Counted from the stretch's first letter, positions 23,661 through 32,782 are shown. The stretch: 64,000 nt of DNA from an uncultured Psychroserpens sp. (GCF_947500255.1 NZ_CANMRL010000005.1:62001-126000); one strand, 5' to 3'. Translations and numbers: made by a program. The notes: generated by a model from the letters alone, not told the origin.

Positions 23661-25112
23661 TTATTCTCCTAAGTGTACCTGCTCAGTTTCACAACCAAAA
23701 AGGCTTTTTTCTTTAATAAGATTTGAAACACCTTCAGGGAGCATGTTTTCCCAGCCATCTTCTCCTTCGGCAATCATTTTTAATACTGTTCTAGAGAACA
23801 CATTTAATATTGATTCATCAAAATCTGTGATATCCACAACCTTACCATTATACTTAAAGAATTTGTATAATTCTTTCATTCTAGGATGCACTTTTAAGTT
23901 TTCACTATCTGTTAATGTATCATCATCATTTTGCATTGGATATAGATAAACACGTAAGTCTTTAAAGAATAGTTTTCCAAAGGCTTCTAAAATTCCACCA
24001 CTCAAGTGACGATAATATTTCTCATCAAAGATATCTACTAAGTTATTAACTCCCATAGCTAATCCCATTCTACTCTTTGTATATTGAGAGAAGTATTCTA
24101 CAAGTTTATAATACTCTTGAAAATTTGAAATTAAAACGGTTTGACCTAAAGAACATAATAGTCGTGCACGATCCATAAAATCTTGCTCATCGATTTCTCC
24201 TTCAGCTCTAAGATTTGATAAGGTAATTTCAAAAATCACCTGCGTTTTTTCGGGATCAACTTTATTTTCTTTAATAAACATGTCATAAGATTTCTTATAC
24301 ATGTCCATATTAACTTTAGTTACAGGTCTAAAACTACCACGTAAAGTCAAGATGTTTTTCTTGTAAAGTACTCTAGCTGGTAATACGTTATTTCCGTCAG
24401 GAGCAAACATGACCGCATCAGTCATTCCATTTTTAACAAGTTGTAAACTCATTAAACGGTTATCTACATCTTCAAACACAGGACCAGAGAAATTAATGGT
24501 ATCTATTTCAACTTGATCTTTATCTAAGTGATCATAGAGGTAGCGCAATAACTTTCTTGGTTCATTGTACTTATAAAAAGCACCATAGATAAGGTTGGTT
24601 CCTAAAACACCTAATGTCTCTTGTTGTAGTCTGGCATCATTCTCTTTAAAACGAATGTGCAATACAATTTCATTATAGCCTTGATTTGGATCTACTTGAT
24701 ATTTAATACCAACCCAGCCGTGTCCTTTATATTTCTTTGCAAAATCAATAGTCGCTACTGTATTAGCATAGGCAAAGAACATTTTATTTGGATGCACATC
24801 CCTTTTAATTCGTTCTTCTACTAAATTTACTTCATGGTCTAACATTTTCCGAAGTCGAGCTTCGGTTACATAACGTCTATCATTTTCAATACCATAAATC
24901 GCATCACTGAAGGCTTTGTCGTATGCAGACATTGCTTTTGCGATGGTTCCGGAAGCACCTCCAGCTCTAAAGAACTGACGAACAGTTTCTTGACCAGCTC
25001 CAATTTCGGCAAACGTTCCGTAGATATTTTCATTTAAGTTGATGCGTAAACATTTCGTTTTTAGCGAAGGAATCTCATCAAACTCTTTGTCTCCTTTTAA
25101 GGTTATCTCCAT
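23661..25112 (-). CDS. Conserved protein of unknown function (often auto-named nicotinate-nucleotide adenylyltransferase)
   Basis: A 483-residue soluble protein with a strongly conserved-looking N-terminus (FDEIPSLKTKCLRINLNENIYG, then EIGAGQETVRQFFRAGGASGTIAKAMSAYDK). I recall the family from many Bacteroidota genomes, where the label nicotinate-nucleotide adenylyltransferase or a receptor name is sometimes attached, but the nucleotidyltransferase signature (H/T)xGH is not found, so the label is unsupported. No membrane segment or signal. The sequence looks like two alpha/beta halves (MTDAVMFAPDGNNVLPARVLY; RAEGEIDEQDFMDRARLLCSLGQTVLISN). Divergent from the MBL gene. Real gene, function unknown. 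Confidence 0.75.
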   Translation of the reverse strand: MEITLKGDKEFDEIPSLKTKCLRINLNENIYGTFAEIGAGQETVRQFFRAGGASGTIAKAMSAYDKAFSDAIYGIENDRRYVTEARLRKMLDHEVNLVEERIKRDVHPNKMFFAYANTVATIDFAKKYKGHGWVGIKYQVDPNQGYNEIVLHIRFKENDARLQQETLGVLGTNLIYGAFYKYNEPRKLLRYLYDHLDKDQVEIDTINFSGPVFEDVDNRLMSLQLVKNGMTDAVMFAPDGNNVLPARVLYKKNILTLRGSFRPVTKVNMDMYKKSYDMFIKENKVDPEKTQVIFEITLSNLRAEGEIDEQDFMDRARLLCSLGQTVLISNFQEYYKLVEYFSQYTKSRMGLAMGVNNLVDIFDEKYYRHLSGGILEAFGKLFFKDLRVYLYPMQNDDDTLTDSENLKVHPRMKELYKFFKYNGKVVDITDFDESILNVFSRTVLKMIAEGEDGWENMLPEGVSNLIKEKSLFGCETEQVHLGE

Positions 25113-25138
25113 CTTTTATTTTGGGTTTGTCAACAATA

Positions 25139-25146
25139 CAAAGGTA
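25139..25146 (-). promoter_or_regulatory. Candidate -7 promoter element
   Basis: The minus strand reads TACCTTTG (TAnnTTTG), 26 bases before the start codon at 25112. No -33 at ideal spacing. Confidence 0.4.
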
Positions 25147-25206
25147 TTAAAATAGGTGTTCAAACTAAAAAAATAAGTTCTATTTTTACAGCAAATAAAA
25201 TTAAAG

Positions 25207-25968
25207 TTGAAAGTTACATTTTTAGGAACAGGAACATCACAAGGCATCCCAGTAATTGGTAGTGATCATCCTGTATGCTTAAGTAATAATCCTAAGGACA
25301 AGCGTTTACGGGTTTCGGTGTTGATTGAATGGGACGATTATACCTATGTCATCGATTGTGGTCCAGACTTTAGACAACAAATGCTAAACACTAATTGTAG
25401 TAAGATTGATGGTGTCGTGTTTACGCATGAACATGCAGATCACACTGCAGGTCTAGATGATATTCGTCCGTTTTATTTTCGTCAAGGAGACATTCCGTTT
25501 TATGCGCATAAGCGTGTTTTGGGAGAATTGGCTAAGCGTTTCAATTATATTTTTACGACAGAAGATAAATATCCTGGAGTGCCAAGTGTAATTCAGCATG
25601 AAATTAAAAATGAACCCTTTTTACTTGGAAATTTAAACGTTGTACCTGTTAATGGGTATCATCATAAATTGCAGGTATTCGGATTCCGCTTTGGAGATTT
25701 TGCATATCTCACCGATATGAAGACCGTTGTTGAAGAAGAAATTGAAAAGATTATAGGAGTTAAGGTTTTAGTTGTTAATGCTTTACGTGAAAAGGAGCAT
25801 ATTTCTCATTTCAATCTTGATGAAGCTTTAGCTTTTATTGAAAAAGTAAGACCAGAAACAGCTTATTTAACTCATATTAGTCATTATTTAGGTTTTCATG
25901 ATGACGTACAACAAAGATTGCCAGAAAACGTTTATTTAGCTTACGATAACTTACAAATAGAATTATAA
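25207..25968 (+). CDS. Metallo-beta-lactamase fold hydrolase (PhnP-like)
   Basis: A 253-residue MBL-fold enzyme. The metal site HEHADHTAG follows strand CSKIDGVVFT, the glycine loop FLGTGTSQGIP starts the protein, and HISHYLGFHDD gives a later metal ligand. The arrangement resembles PhnP-type cyclic phosphodiesterases. The start is a TTG at 25207: the first beta strand begins two codons later and no upstream in-frame ATG exists, so TTG is the natural start. The following gene starts five bases after the stop, so the two are co-transcribed. Substrate unknown. Confidence 0.85.
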   Translation: MKVTFLGTGTSQGIPVIGSDHPVCLSNNPKDKRLRVSVLIEWDDYTYVIDCGPDFRQQMLNTNCSKIDGVVFTHEHADHTAGLDDIRPFYFRQGDIPFYAHKRVLGELAKRFNYIFTTEDKYPGVPSVIQHEIKNEPFLLGNLNVVPVNGYHHKLQVFGFRFGDFAYLTDMKTVVEEEIEKIIGVKVLVVNALREKEHISHFNLDEALAFIEKVRPETAYLTHISHYLGFHDDVQQRLPENVYLAYDNLQIEL

Positions 25969-25973
25969 TTATT

Positions 25974-26477
25974 ATGAAGAGTAGAATTTTTATGTACCTG
26001 TTTATTTTCACACTATTACTTGTGATTTTTCAATTTGTGAATTCAAAGAATATCATAGAAGAATATGACGGACAACTAACTAGTTATAAGGATGTGAATA
26101 CACAACTTAGAGATTCTATTAGAACAATGGAGGATAATATTGTTGAAGATTTGTACACATTTAGATTTGATACAAATGACGATGCAATGACTTACTGGGA
26201 AAATAGAGGGTTTAGAATCTCAGAATTTGTTCCATCAATAAAAGACGGACTTATTAGTCTTAACGAATATGATACCGAAGATCATCCACTAGTGCCTTTT
26301 GCATCGATGTCTGGTGAAAAAATGCGTATCGATCAAATTAGAATGCTCAACCACAAATGGATCATTCTTAATTTTACCGATGGGAAATATTTTGGAGAAA
26401 TGCTTTTAGGTTATGATTTAGATGACAATGGAAATGTCAAGTTTACAGAATTAGGGTCTTTATTATATCAACCTTAA
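25974..26477 (+). CDS. Hypothetical membrane-anchored protein
   Basis: A 167-residue protein with an N-terminal hydrophobic helix (IFMYLFIFTLLLVIFQFV), a short coiled-coil-like segment (YKDVNTQLRDSIRTMED) and a soluble extracytoplasmic domain with FDTNDDAMTYWENRGF and LNHKWIILNFTDGKYFGEMLLGYDLDD. I recognise it as a conserved Flavobacterial hypothetical but cannot name a function. It forms a two-gene unit with the MBL hydrolase and converges with the GNAT gene at two bases distance. Confidence 0.68.
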   Translation: MKSRIFMYLFIFTLLLVIFQFVNSKNIIEEYDGQLTSYKDVNTQLRDSIRTMEDNIVEDLYTFRFDTNDDAMTYWENRGFRISEFVPSIKDGLISLNEYDTEDHPLVPFASMSGEKMRIDQIRMLNHKWIILNFTDGKYFGEMLLGYDLDDNGNVKFTELGSLLYQP

Positions 26478-26479
26478 TT

Positions 26480-27013
26480 TTATTGCTGTTGTTTTAGCCA
26501 TGTGCCTCTAGTAATACTAAAGACATTAAACTCATCTACTTTTTTCTCGAAAGTCATTCCGTTTTTCTTGGCTACAATTTCTGAACCTATATTGTCTAGA
26601 TGCATCATCGACATTAGGTTATCTGTGAGTTCATGTTCAAAGCAAAAGTCTTTACATTTTATAGCAGCCTCTTGGGCATAACCTTTTCCCCAATATTCTG
26701 GTAGAATAGAATATCCAATTTCTAAACGTTCTTCGTCTTCAACGGTTTGAATAAGTAACCCACTTTGACCTATAAGCTTATCAGTGCGTTTGTCGATTAG
26801 AGCATTCATACCACCAAGATTATTGTTGTACCTATGAAACACTTTATTGAACCAAAACTCACATTGCTCCATTTGTGATAAGCCTTTAGGCATACCTAAA
26901 AACTCATCTATACGCTCTTCTTTAAATAGCGGCAGCCAACTGTCGAAGTCATCTTTAGTGACTAACCTAAAATATAAGCGTTCTGTTTCTTCGCCTGTAA
27001 GAAGGTAGTTCAT
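26480..27013 (-). CDS. GNAT N-acetyltransferase (RimJ/RimL-like)
   Basis: A 177-residue acetyl-CoA-dependent transferase with the order ERLYFRLVTKDDF (beta1), IGYSILPEYWGKGYAQEA (motif A, acetyl-CoA pyrophosphate loop WGKGYA) and NIGSEIVAKKNGMTFE (motif B). The pattern matches the RimJ/RimL-type acetyltransferase_3 group; targets may be ribosomal proteins, antibiotics or metabolites. It is the last gene of the minus-strand BatA-DHO-DUF4870-esterase-GNAT run, four bases after the esterase. Confidence 0.82.
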   Translation of the reverse strand: MNYLLTGEETERLYFRLVTKDDFDSWLPLFKEERIDEFLGMPKGLSQMEQCEFWFNKVFHRYNNNLGGMNALIDKRTDKLIGQSGLLIQTVEDEERLEIGYSILPEYWGKGYAQEAAIKCKDFCFEHELTDNLMSMMHLDNIGSEIVAKKNGMTFEKKVDEFNVFSITRGTWLKQQQ

Positions 27014-27017
27014 AGAT

Positions 27018-27656
27018 TTAAATTCGTTGTTCTAACCAGCTTCTAAATTCATAAAAATTTTGTGGTGCTACACCATGACCAACAGGAAATTCAGAATAAC
27101 TATGTTTAATGTTTTGGTTGTCTAAAAATTTTGGTGCTTTTCTGGCCCAATCTACAGGGATAACTTGATCTACGCTACCATGAGAACAATAAAAATCAAG
27201 ATGTGAGTAGTTATTGTTTTTAGTATTTGTTATCATATCTTCACTAATATAACCGCTTAAAGCCACAATATTTTTTACTTTTTCTGGATAGGTAAGAGCA
27301 ACAGCATAACTTAAAATAGTGCCTTGGCTAAAACCCAATAAAGTAACATTCTCTTTATTAACAGGATACGTTGCACAAGCTTCATCGATAAAGTTTGAAA
27401 TTTTATCTCGCGATTCTATAGCTTGTTCAACATCATTCCATTTGTTTTGTTGTGCATCAAAATTAATAGCATACCAAGCATTTCCAAAGGGTTGCATTGG
27501 ATATGGTGCTCTTAAAGAAATGATAAACAACTCTTCAGGAAGCTCTTGTGCAAATGAAAATAAATCATTCTCGTCACTACCATAGCCATGGCACATGATA
27601 AGTAATGGAGCATTCTCTTTTAACGATGATGGTCTAGTGATATAATGTAATTTCAT
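27018..27656 (-). CDS. Alpha/beta-hydrolase esterase (phospholipase/carboxylesterase family)
   Basis: A 212-residue alpha/beta-hydrolase. The nucleophile elbow is GFSQG, the acid is in HGSVDQVIPV and the His is in FPVGHGVAP, as in the PF02230 carboxylesterase / lysophospholipase group. The N-terminal LIMCHGYGSDENDLF contains the oxyanion-hole HG. No signal peptide, so cytoplasmic. It is four bases from both neighbours in the operon. Substrate unknown; acyl-thioester or short ester hydrolysis is typical. Confidence 0.85.
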   Translation of the reverse strand: MKLHYITRPSSLKENAPLLIMCHGYGSDENDLFSFAQELPEELFIISLRAPYPMQPFGNAWYAINFDAQQNKWNDVEQAIESRDKISNFIDEACATYPVNKENVTLLGFSQGTILSYAVALTYPEKVKNIVALSGYISEDMITNTKNNNYSHLDFYCSHGSVDQVIPVDWARKAPKFLDNQNIKHSYSEFPVGHGVAPQNFYEFRSWLEQRI

Positions 27657-27660
27657 GTTG

Positions 27661-27993
27661 TTATTTACCTATGTTTGCAAACCATTTTTGGAAATAAGGC
27701 CCTAAAACAGGAATAGTTTGAAATTTTCCTAAAAATGCAATAATGAACCCATATAATACTAATGTACCAAAAAACACCCATAAGCACATACGCAACGTTG
27801 CAGAATCAAAGTTGCTAACACTTATGGCACATATCAAGTAAGCCAACCATAAACCTAATGCTTGTCGTATATGAAAACTAGTGAAAGGATTTTTTTTATC
27901 TGCATTTAAATAATAAGCAATTAGAGTTCCAAAAATTGGAAAGTAGCTCACGCAGGCCAAGGTCTTTCCTTGTTTTATGATATCTTCAGTCAT
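27661..27993 (-). CDS. DUF4870-like small membrane protein
   Basis: A 110-residue protein with three hydrophobic stretches (ACVSYFPIFGTLIAYYL, LGLWLAYLICAISVS, MCLWVFFGTLVLYGFIIAFLG) and the signature FTSFHIRQALGLWL between helices one and two. This resembles the DUF4870/Tic20-like group of three-helix membrane proteins. It lies in the BatA-dihydroorotase-esterase operon, with five-base gaps on either side. Function unknown. Confidence 0.72.
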   Translation of the reverse strand: MTEDIIKQGKTLACVSYFPIFGTLIAYYLNADKKNPFTSFHIRQALGLWLAYLICAISVSNFDSATLRMCLWVFFGTLVLYGFIIAFLGKFQTIPVLGPYFQKWFANIGK

Positions 27994-27998
27994 TATAT

Positions 27999-29252
27999 TT
28001 ATTTGATTAGTAGTTGGTTATTCGCTACAATACCATATACAGTTCCGTTGAGTTCTTTTCCTTTGTATATAGCGTTTTTAGATGTAGATAAGATGTTGTT
28101 ACCTGAAAAGGTATAACTTCCACTAGGATTGAAAAGTGATACATTAGCATCATTACCAACAGCAATAGGAGTCACTGTTAAACCAAACCGTTCTCTACCT
28201 TTAGTCAATAATTCTATGGTCTTTTTTACCGTGAATATAGAATTTAAAGCTCCAAAGGCACTTTCAAGACCAATAGTACCATATTTGGCATAATCAAATT
28301 CAATTTTTTTGTGCTCGATATCTAAAGGATTATGATCGCTAGTCACCATATCGATAGTGCCGTCCTTTAGTCCGTCAATAAGCGCATCAATATCATTTTG
28401 AGTTCTCAAAGGAGGTAATACTTTATAGTTGGTGTCAAAGGTGTTAAGTTGTTCATCTGTATATAGGACATTATGAATAGCAACACTACAAGTGACATCT
28501 AGTTTTTTCTGTTTCGCTGCTCTTATTAACGCGACAGATTTTGCAGTAGATACCGTTGGAATATGTAGCTTTCCTTCAGTGTATTCTAAAATAAACAAGT
28601 CTCTTGCTATTTGTAATTCTTCAGCTAAGGCAGGATTTCCTTTTAGGCCCAATGATGTACTTGTTACATTTTCATTCATAACTCCCAATCCACTAATTTT
28701 TGATTCTTGTGGAAACGAACAAACCAATCCATTAAAATTACTAGCGTATTGTAAAGCCAGTTTCATGAGATTCGGATTTGAAATTGGTTTTTGGTAATCA
28801 TAAAAAGCCACGGCTCCTGCTGTTTTCATATCAAATAATTCAGCTAGCTCTATACCATCGCTATTTTTGGTTAAAGCACCAATAGGATAGAGGTCTACTG
28901 CATGTTTTGCAGCTTTTGATTTTAAAAATGAAATACCAGCATATGAATCGATGACAGGGTTTGTATTAGCATTTACGGCTACACTAGTAAAACCTGAGTG
29001 CGCAGCTGTTTGGAGTCCGTTATCTATAGTTTCACGCTCTTCAAAACCAGGTTCACCAAAACTCACACTACTATCAAACCAGCCTTGAGATACATGGAGG
29101 TTATCTAATCTTATTTCTTTGTAGTTTTTTGGATTTTGTATGCGTTTAGAGATTTGGGAGATTGTCCCTTTTTCTATTAAAATATCAACGGTTTGATTGT
29201 GAAAATCGCTTTTAGGATCAACTATAGTGGCGGATTTTACAAGTACGTTCAT
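27999..29252 (-). CDS. Dihydroorotase-like protein with lost metal ligands
   Basis: A 417-residue amidohydrolase-fold protein of the PyrC class I dihydroorotase family. The canonical DxHxHxREPG motif reads Asp60-x-Ser62-x-Ser64-x-Gly66-Glu-Pro-Gly, so both zinc histidines and the substrate Arg are replaced; HIPTVST also lacks a metal His. The late TSDHNPLD segment keeps Asp and His. It is probably non-catalytic, as known for dihydroorotase-like subunits that support aspartate transcarbamoylase in other bacteria. Start is ATG 29252 (ORF track 29321 is rejected): it overlaps the BatA stop in ATGA, a coupled junction. No pyrB is present here. Confidence 0.8.
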   Translation of the reverse strand: MNVLVKSATIVDPKSDFHNQTVDILIEKGTISQISKRIQNPKNYKEIRLDNLHVSQGWFDSSVSFGEPGFEERETIDNGLQTAAHSGFTSVAVNANTNPVIDSYAGISFLKSKAAKHAVDLYPIGALTKNSDGIELAELFDMKTAGAVAFYDYQKPISNPNLMKLALQYASNFNGLVCSFPQESKISGLGVMNENVTSTSLGLKGNPALAEELQIARDLFILEYTEGKLHIPTVSTAKSVALIRAAKQKKLDVTCSVAIHNVLYTDEQLNTFDTNYKVLPPLRTQNDIDALIDGLKDGTIDMVTSDHNPLDIEHKKIEFDYAKYGTIGLESAFGALNSIFTVKKTIELLTKGRERFGLTVTPIAVGNDANVSLFNPSGSYTFSGNNILSTSKNAIYKGKELNGTVYGIVANNQLLIK

Positions 29253-31174
29253 TTCAGAAATTTTAAGATAAGCATTTCGATAATTAAGAAAATCACTGCA
29301 AAAATAACAAACCATTTCCATAGTTCATTAACATTAGTTGCACTTTTGATATCACTTATAGCTGTAGCCACTGAATTATTCATGCTGGTATTCGCAATAT
29401 TTTGAGTATCAAAGTAATTTAAATGACTTTCATTTCTATTAAAATTAAAGCTTAAATTTTTAAGAAAACTATCTTTATTTTTAACCGAGATAATGCCAGC
29501 TACGTCTGGATAAGTGTTTGTAATAAGCTCAACCTTATTGTCATAGGTTTGCTGCAAGGGAATTACAGAATTATCACCATTTACGAGTGTTAAAATATCG
29601 TCTTGTTGTAATTGCGTTGCAATATCTATATTATTTTCTTGCCCAATAGTGTAAAATAGATTGCCAGTTTTCAAGCTTTGTTTTCCAATATTATAGAGTA
29701 CAGGAACAATTAGCGGAGAGTTTTTAAAATTTGAATTTATAGGATCTAAAGCTGCTGAAAATCTAAAGGCATTTCCTGATTGCGCCAAAAATGACATTCC
29801 GTCTTCAAAACTTAAAATAGAGTTGACAGAGCTTGTAGCATTGTTATAAAATGAATTGACCTTAGGGTATTGAAAATTGTTAACACGTTTATCAAATACA
29901 TTGTTAAGTAACGGATGTGAAAAGTTAATTGTTGTAATCTTTTTTTCTACCGGGTTAATAGCACCAAAATTAGAAAGATTATATTGGTTAAATAATTGAT
30001 TGTAAGTGTTTAATGTTGCTTTTTCTGAAGGGATTATTAATATACTTCCTCCATTGTCAGTAAATGATTTTAACGTCGTAATGAGAGCGTTTGGAATCGT
30101 GTTTAATTCGTTTAAAACAATTAAATTTTGGCGTTCGATTATATTGTAATTTAGCGCACTAAAATTTGATGATGTATACTCAAATTCATCACTTGTATAT
30201 ATTTTTTTAAGGAAGAGATCATCAGCTTCATTTATAGCTAAAACGTTTATTTTTTCACGTTTATCAATATTGAAATACAGGGTATTGTCATACTGAAGAT
30301 TACTATCTTCTATAACAAGTTTACCATTAAATACAGTATTTACAGGAATTGTGAAATTAGTAGCCGCCTCATTACTAATGTTAACAGCCGTTTTTGCAAT
30401 GAGTTTATCATCATTATATAGTGATACAGGTAAGGTTTCTATAGGATCACCTTGATTTTTTATACCTACGGTGAGTTCAATATTTTCTACTGTGGTTTTT
30501 GATATAAACACACTATCAATAACAATGTTACTTTGATTTGTAGGTTTTAGCTGCACTAATTTCAAGTTAATTAGACTATCACTTGTAGCAGTCATAGCCT
30601 CAGCCTTTTGCTGAAAATCGGATACTAGCACTAGATTTTTTATGCTGCTTTCATCATTTGAAAATAACTTTTTTCCCTTTAAAATTGCTGCATCATATGC
30701 AAGTTGATTTGCAGAGTGTTTTAATTGGATCAATTCATTTTTAATGGCTTTTATGCTCGTATTATTAAAGTTTACATCGTTAGTGAAAATTGAAAGTTGT
30801 TCATTCTCGTCAACGTTTTCTATAATGTCTTGTATAGCCGAGTTTAACAAACTGCCATTAGTACTTGGTGATTGCATACTAAATGAGTTGTCGAGATAAA
30901 TAACGGTTTCACTTTTTGTATTGAAGCTTTCAGAATTTGAAATGTAAGGTTGAGCAAAAGCAATGATAGTAAAAGCTAAGAGTAATAAACGTGTAATTAA
31001 TGTAAGCCATTTTTTTAATTGTGAGCTTTTACGTGTTTGAATGGTTAATTCCTTTAAAAATTGAACATTAGTAAAGGGGACACTCTTGAATTTTCTTAAT
31101 TGAAATAAGTGAACAATAATTGGAATGATAAGCAGAAATAAAGCGTAAAGAAGTTCTGGGTGTTTAAACTGCAT
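29249..31174 (-). CDS. BatA-like VWA-domain membrane protein
   Basis: A 641-residue protein starting with the BatA N-terminal motif (FKHPELLYALFLLIIPIIVHLFQLRKFK and SSQLKKWLTLITRLLLLAFTIIAFAQP; two membrane helices), followed by a VWA domain with the MIDAS start IYLDNSFSMQ (DxSxS), a long beta-rich region with a glutamine-amidotransferase-like segment, and a C-terminal membrane helix (LWKWFVIFAVIFLIIEMLILKFL). Similar proteins are inner-membrane parts of Bacteroidota Bat-type complexes, with stress roles inferred. It leads an operon whose next gene overlaps it by four bases. No MoxR or other Bat gene is next to it. Confidence 0.8.
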   Translation of the reverse strand: MQFKHPELLYALFLLIIPIIVHLFQLRKFKSVPFTNVQFLKELTIQTRKSSQLKKWLTLITRLLLLAFTIIAFAQPYISNSESFNTKSETVIYLDNSFSMQSPSTNGSLLNSAIQDIIENVDENEQLSIFTNDVNFNNTSIKAIKNELIQLKHSANQLAYDAAILKGKKLFSNDESSIKNLVLVSDFQQKAEAMTATSDSLINLKLVQLKPTNQSNIVIDSVFISKTTVENIELTVGIKNQGDPIETLPVSLYNDDKLIAKTAVNISNEAATNFTIPVNTVFNGKLVIEDSNLQYDNTLYFNIDKREKINVLAINEADDLFLKKIYTSDEFEYTSSNFSALNYNIIERQNLIVLNELNTIPNALITTLKSFTDNGGSILIIPSEKATLNTYNQLFNQYNLSNFGAINPVEKKITTINFSHPLLNNVFDKRVNNFQYPKVNSFYNNATSSVNSILSFEDGMSFLAQSGNAFRFSAALDPINSNFKNSPLIVPVLYNIGKQSLKTGNLFYTIGQENNIDIATQLQQDDILTLVNGDNSVIPLQQTYDNKVELITNTYPDVAGIISVKNKDSFLKNLSFNFNRNESHLNYFDTQNIANTSMNNSVATAISDIKSATNVNELWKWFVIFAVIFLIIEMLILKFLK

Positions 31175-31204
31175 TCCTTTTTTTGGATTGTTTTAGTTTG
31201 GAAT

Positions 31205-31212
31205 CAAATATA
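31205..31212 (-). promoter_or_regulatory. -7 promoter element of the BatA-like operon
   Basis: The minus strand reads TATATTTG (TAnnTTTG), 30 bases before the start at 31174. It would drive BatA, dihydroorotase-like, DUF4870-like, esterase and GNAT genes. Confidence 0.45.
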
Positions 31213-31281
31213 GAAAATGATAAGCGATTAGTTGCTTTAGCTTTTGAGAATTTTAACGTTTATCTAATGATTGAAGTTGAG

Positions 31282-31722
31282 CTATTGCTTTTTTTTCATT
31301 TCTCTAATAGGTGTCATGCTTCTAGCTTGAAGTTTCCACAACCCTTCATGTTTTGCGAATACACTCATATAGCGCATTTTAGGAATTGGATTTCCCATGA
31401 TTTTTCCATCTAATTTCAATACACCAACAATAATTGCGCTATCTCCATTTAAGATAATTGTATTAGCTACAACATCAACACTTGAAACATTAAGATTCTT
31501 GATGCCTTTAATGGCCTGTGACTTGCTTTCTGTTATGCCAATTCCTGCTATTAAAATGAAATCATCTTTAACATGCTCATTAAAGAATGCTTCATTTTTA
31601 TGAAGTGCATATTCTTTGTAAATATCCTCATTTAACTGAATGAGTTTCTCTTTTATGTCTTTTTCAGAGTTTTGACTAAACACTGAAAACGGTAAAATTA
31701 ATAGTACAATTAGATATTTCAT
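31282..31722 (-). CDS. Secreted DUF4440/SnoaL-like protein
   Basis: A 146-residue protein with a signal peptide (LIVLLILPFSVFSQ) and a cystatin/NTF2-like domain: an early helix (KLIQLNEDIYKEYALHKNEAFF), DDFILIAGIGITESK and a late strand with GLWKLQARSMTP, the last Trp typical of DUF4440. Periplasmic; ligand unknown. It is 48 bases from the GT2 gene in front of it and has no obvious partner. Confidence 0.72.
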   Translation of the reverse strand: MKYLIVLLILPFSVFSQNSEKDIKEKLIQLNEDIYKEYALHKNEAFFNEHVKDDFILIAGIGITESKSQAIKGIKNLNVSSVDVVANTIILNGDSAIIVGVLKLDGKIMGNPIPKMRYMSVFAKHEGLWKLQARSMTPIREMKKKQ

Positions 31723-31770
31723 AATGACTTGTTTTATTAAGAGTAAATTACAATTTTTTGAAGGTTCAAT

Positions 31771-32778
31771 CTAACAAAAGAAAAAATAATCAATCATTGA
31801 TACCATTTTCTGTTCTTGAAAATAGGAGGTAATCTCTTTTTGAGACTCAGCATTGGCAACAGTAACAATACTTTGAGGGTTTTTAAGGTCTTCTAGATAC
31901 TGGAAATTATGTAATAATTCATCATAGATATGTTTTCCTATCTTTTTAGGGTTGTCACAAATCCAAATAAAAGGAATGTGTTTGGTCTTTAAAAGTTGAG
32001 CAACTTTTTTTCCTTTTTGTCCTGCTCCCCAAATGGTAAGTGGTCTGAAATCATCATAATTAAGTTCTAAAAAATAATCGACCTTTAGTTCTAAGAAATG
32101 ATTTTCGGCATAATGTTCATCTGTTCGCGAAGCTCTAGTGCTATAGTCCCTCCAATAGTGTAAAACTGTATTACTGGGAATACATTTGATATTGTTTTTA
32201 TAAAACCGAAATGTGAGATCATAATCTTCAGGGTAACGTTCAGGAATAAAGCCTTGACAATTAAGGAGATCATCACGATGTAACATCCAACAAGGTGAAG
32301 GAATAACACATTCTTTATAAATTTCGGTGTAATTATGCCCATATTGGGTTAAATTGTTAAGCCATGATTCATATTTAGCATAGCCATCTCCAATTCCATT
32401 ATCACTGAAGTATTTTACTAATCCCAATGCGATATGTTGCTTCCCATGAGTTTGCAAATCGTTGAGCATCATACTTAGCTTTTCAGAATGCATAATATCA
32501 TCACTATCCATTCTAGTGATATAGTTTCCTGAACTTTCAGAAAAAGCGAGTCGCAATGCGTTAATAATCCCGTTACCTTTATTTTTATATAATTTAATAC
32601 GCTTATCATGCGCTGCGAAAGTATTCACAAGCTCATAACTTTTATCGTTAGAATGATCATCAACAATAAGTAATTCCCAATTTTGATGACTTTGATTTTG
32701 AATAGATTCTATACATTCTGGAAGATATTGTTCCGTATTTTTAAAAGGCGTAAGAATACTAATTAAAGGATTTGACAT
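31771..32778 (-). CDS. Glycosyltransferase family 2 protein
   Basis: A 335-residue protein: GT-A domain of family 2 with ISILTPFKNTEQYLPECIESI at the N-terminus, VDDHSND for nucleotide binding, and the metal motif MDSDD, then PSPCWMLHRDD and PEDYDLTFR acceptor loops, plus a C-terminal 80-residue extension (TIWGAGQKGKKVAQLLK, NAD-like GxGxxG). The extension looks like a Rossmann-type domain, so this may be a two-domain glycosyltransferase. Start ATG 32778 replaces the ORF-track 32802. The -7 promoter element ends four bases before the ATG, implying a leaderless transcript. Confidence 0.85.
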   Translation of the reverse strand: MSNPLISILTPFKNTEQYLPECIESIQNQSHQNWELLIVDDHSNDKSYELVNTFAAHDKRIKLYKNKGNGIINALRLAFSESSGNYITRMDSDDIMHSEKLSMMLNDLQTHGKQHIALGLVKYFSDNGIGDGYAKYESWLNNLTQYGHNYTEIYKECVIPSPCWMLHRDDLLNCQGFIPERYPEDYDLTFRFYKNNIKCIPSNTVLHYWRDYSTRASRTDEHYAENHFLELKVDYFLELNYDDFRPLTIWGAGQKGKKVAQLLKTKHIPFIWICDNPKKIGKHIYDELLHNFQYLEDLKNPQSIVTVANAESQKEITSYFQEQKMVSMIDYFFFC

Positions 32779-32782
32779 GTTA

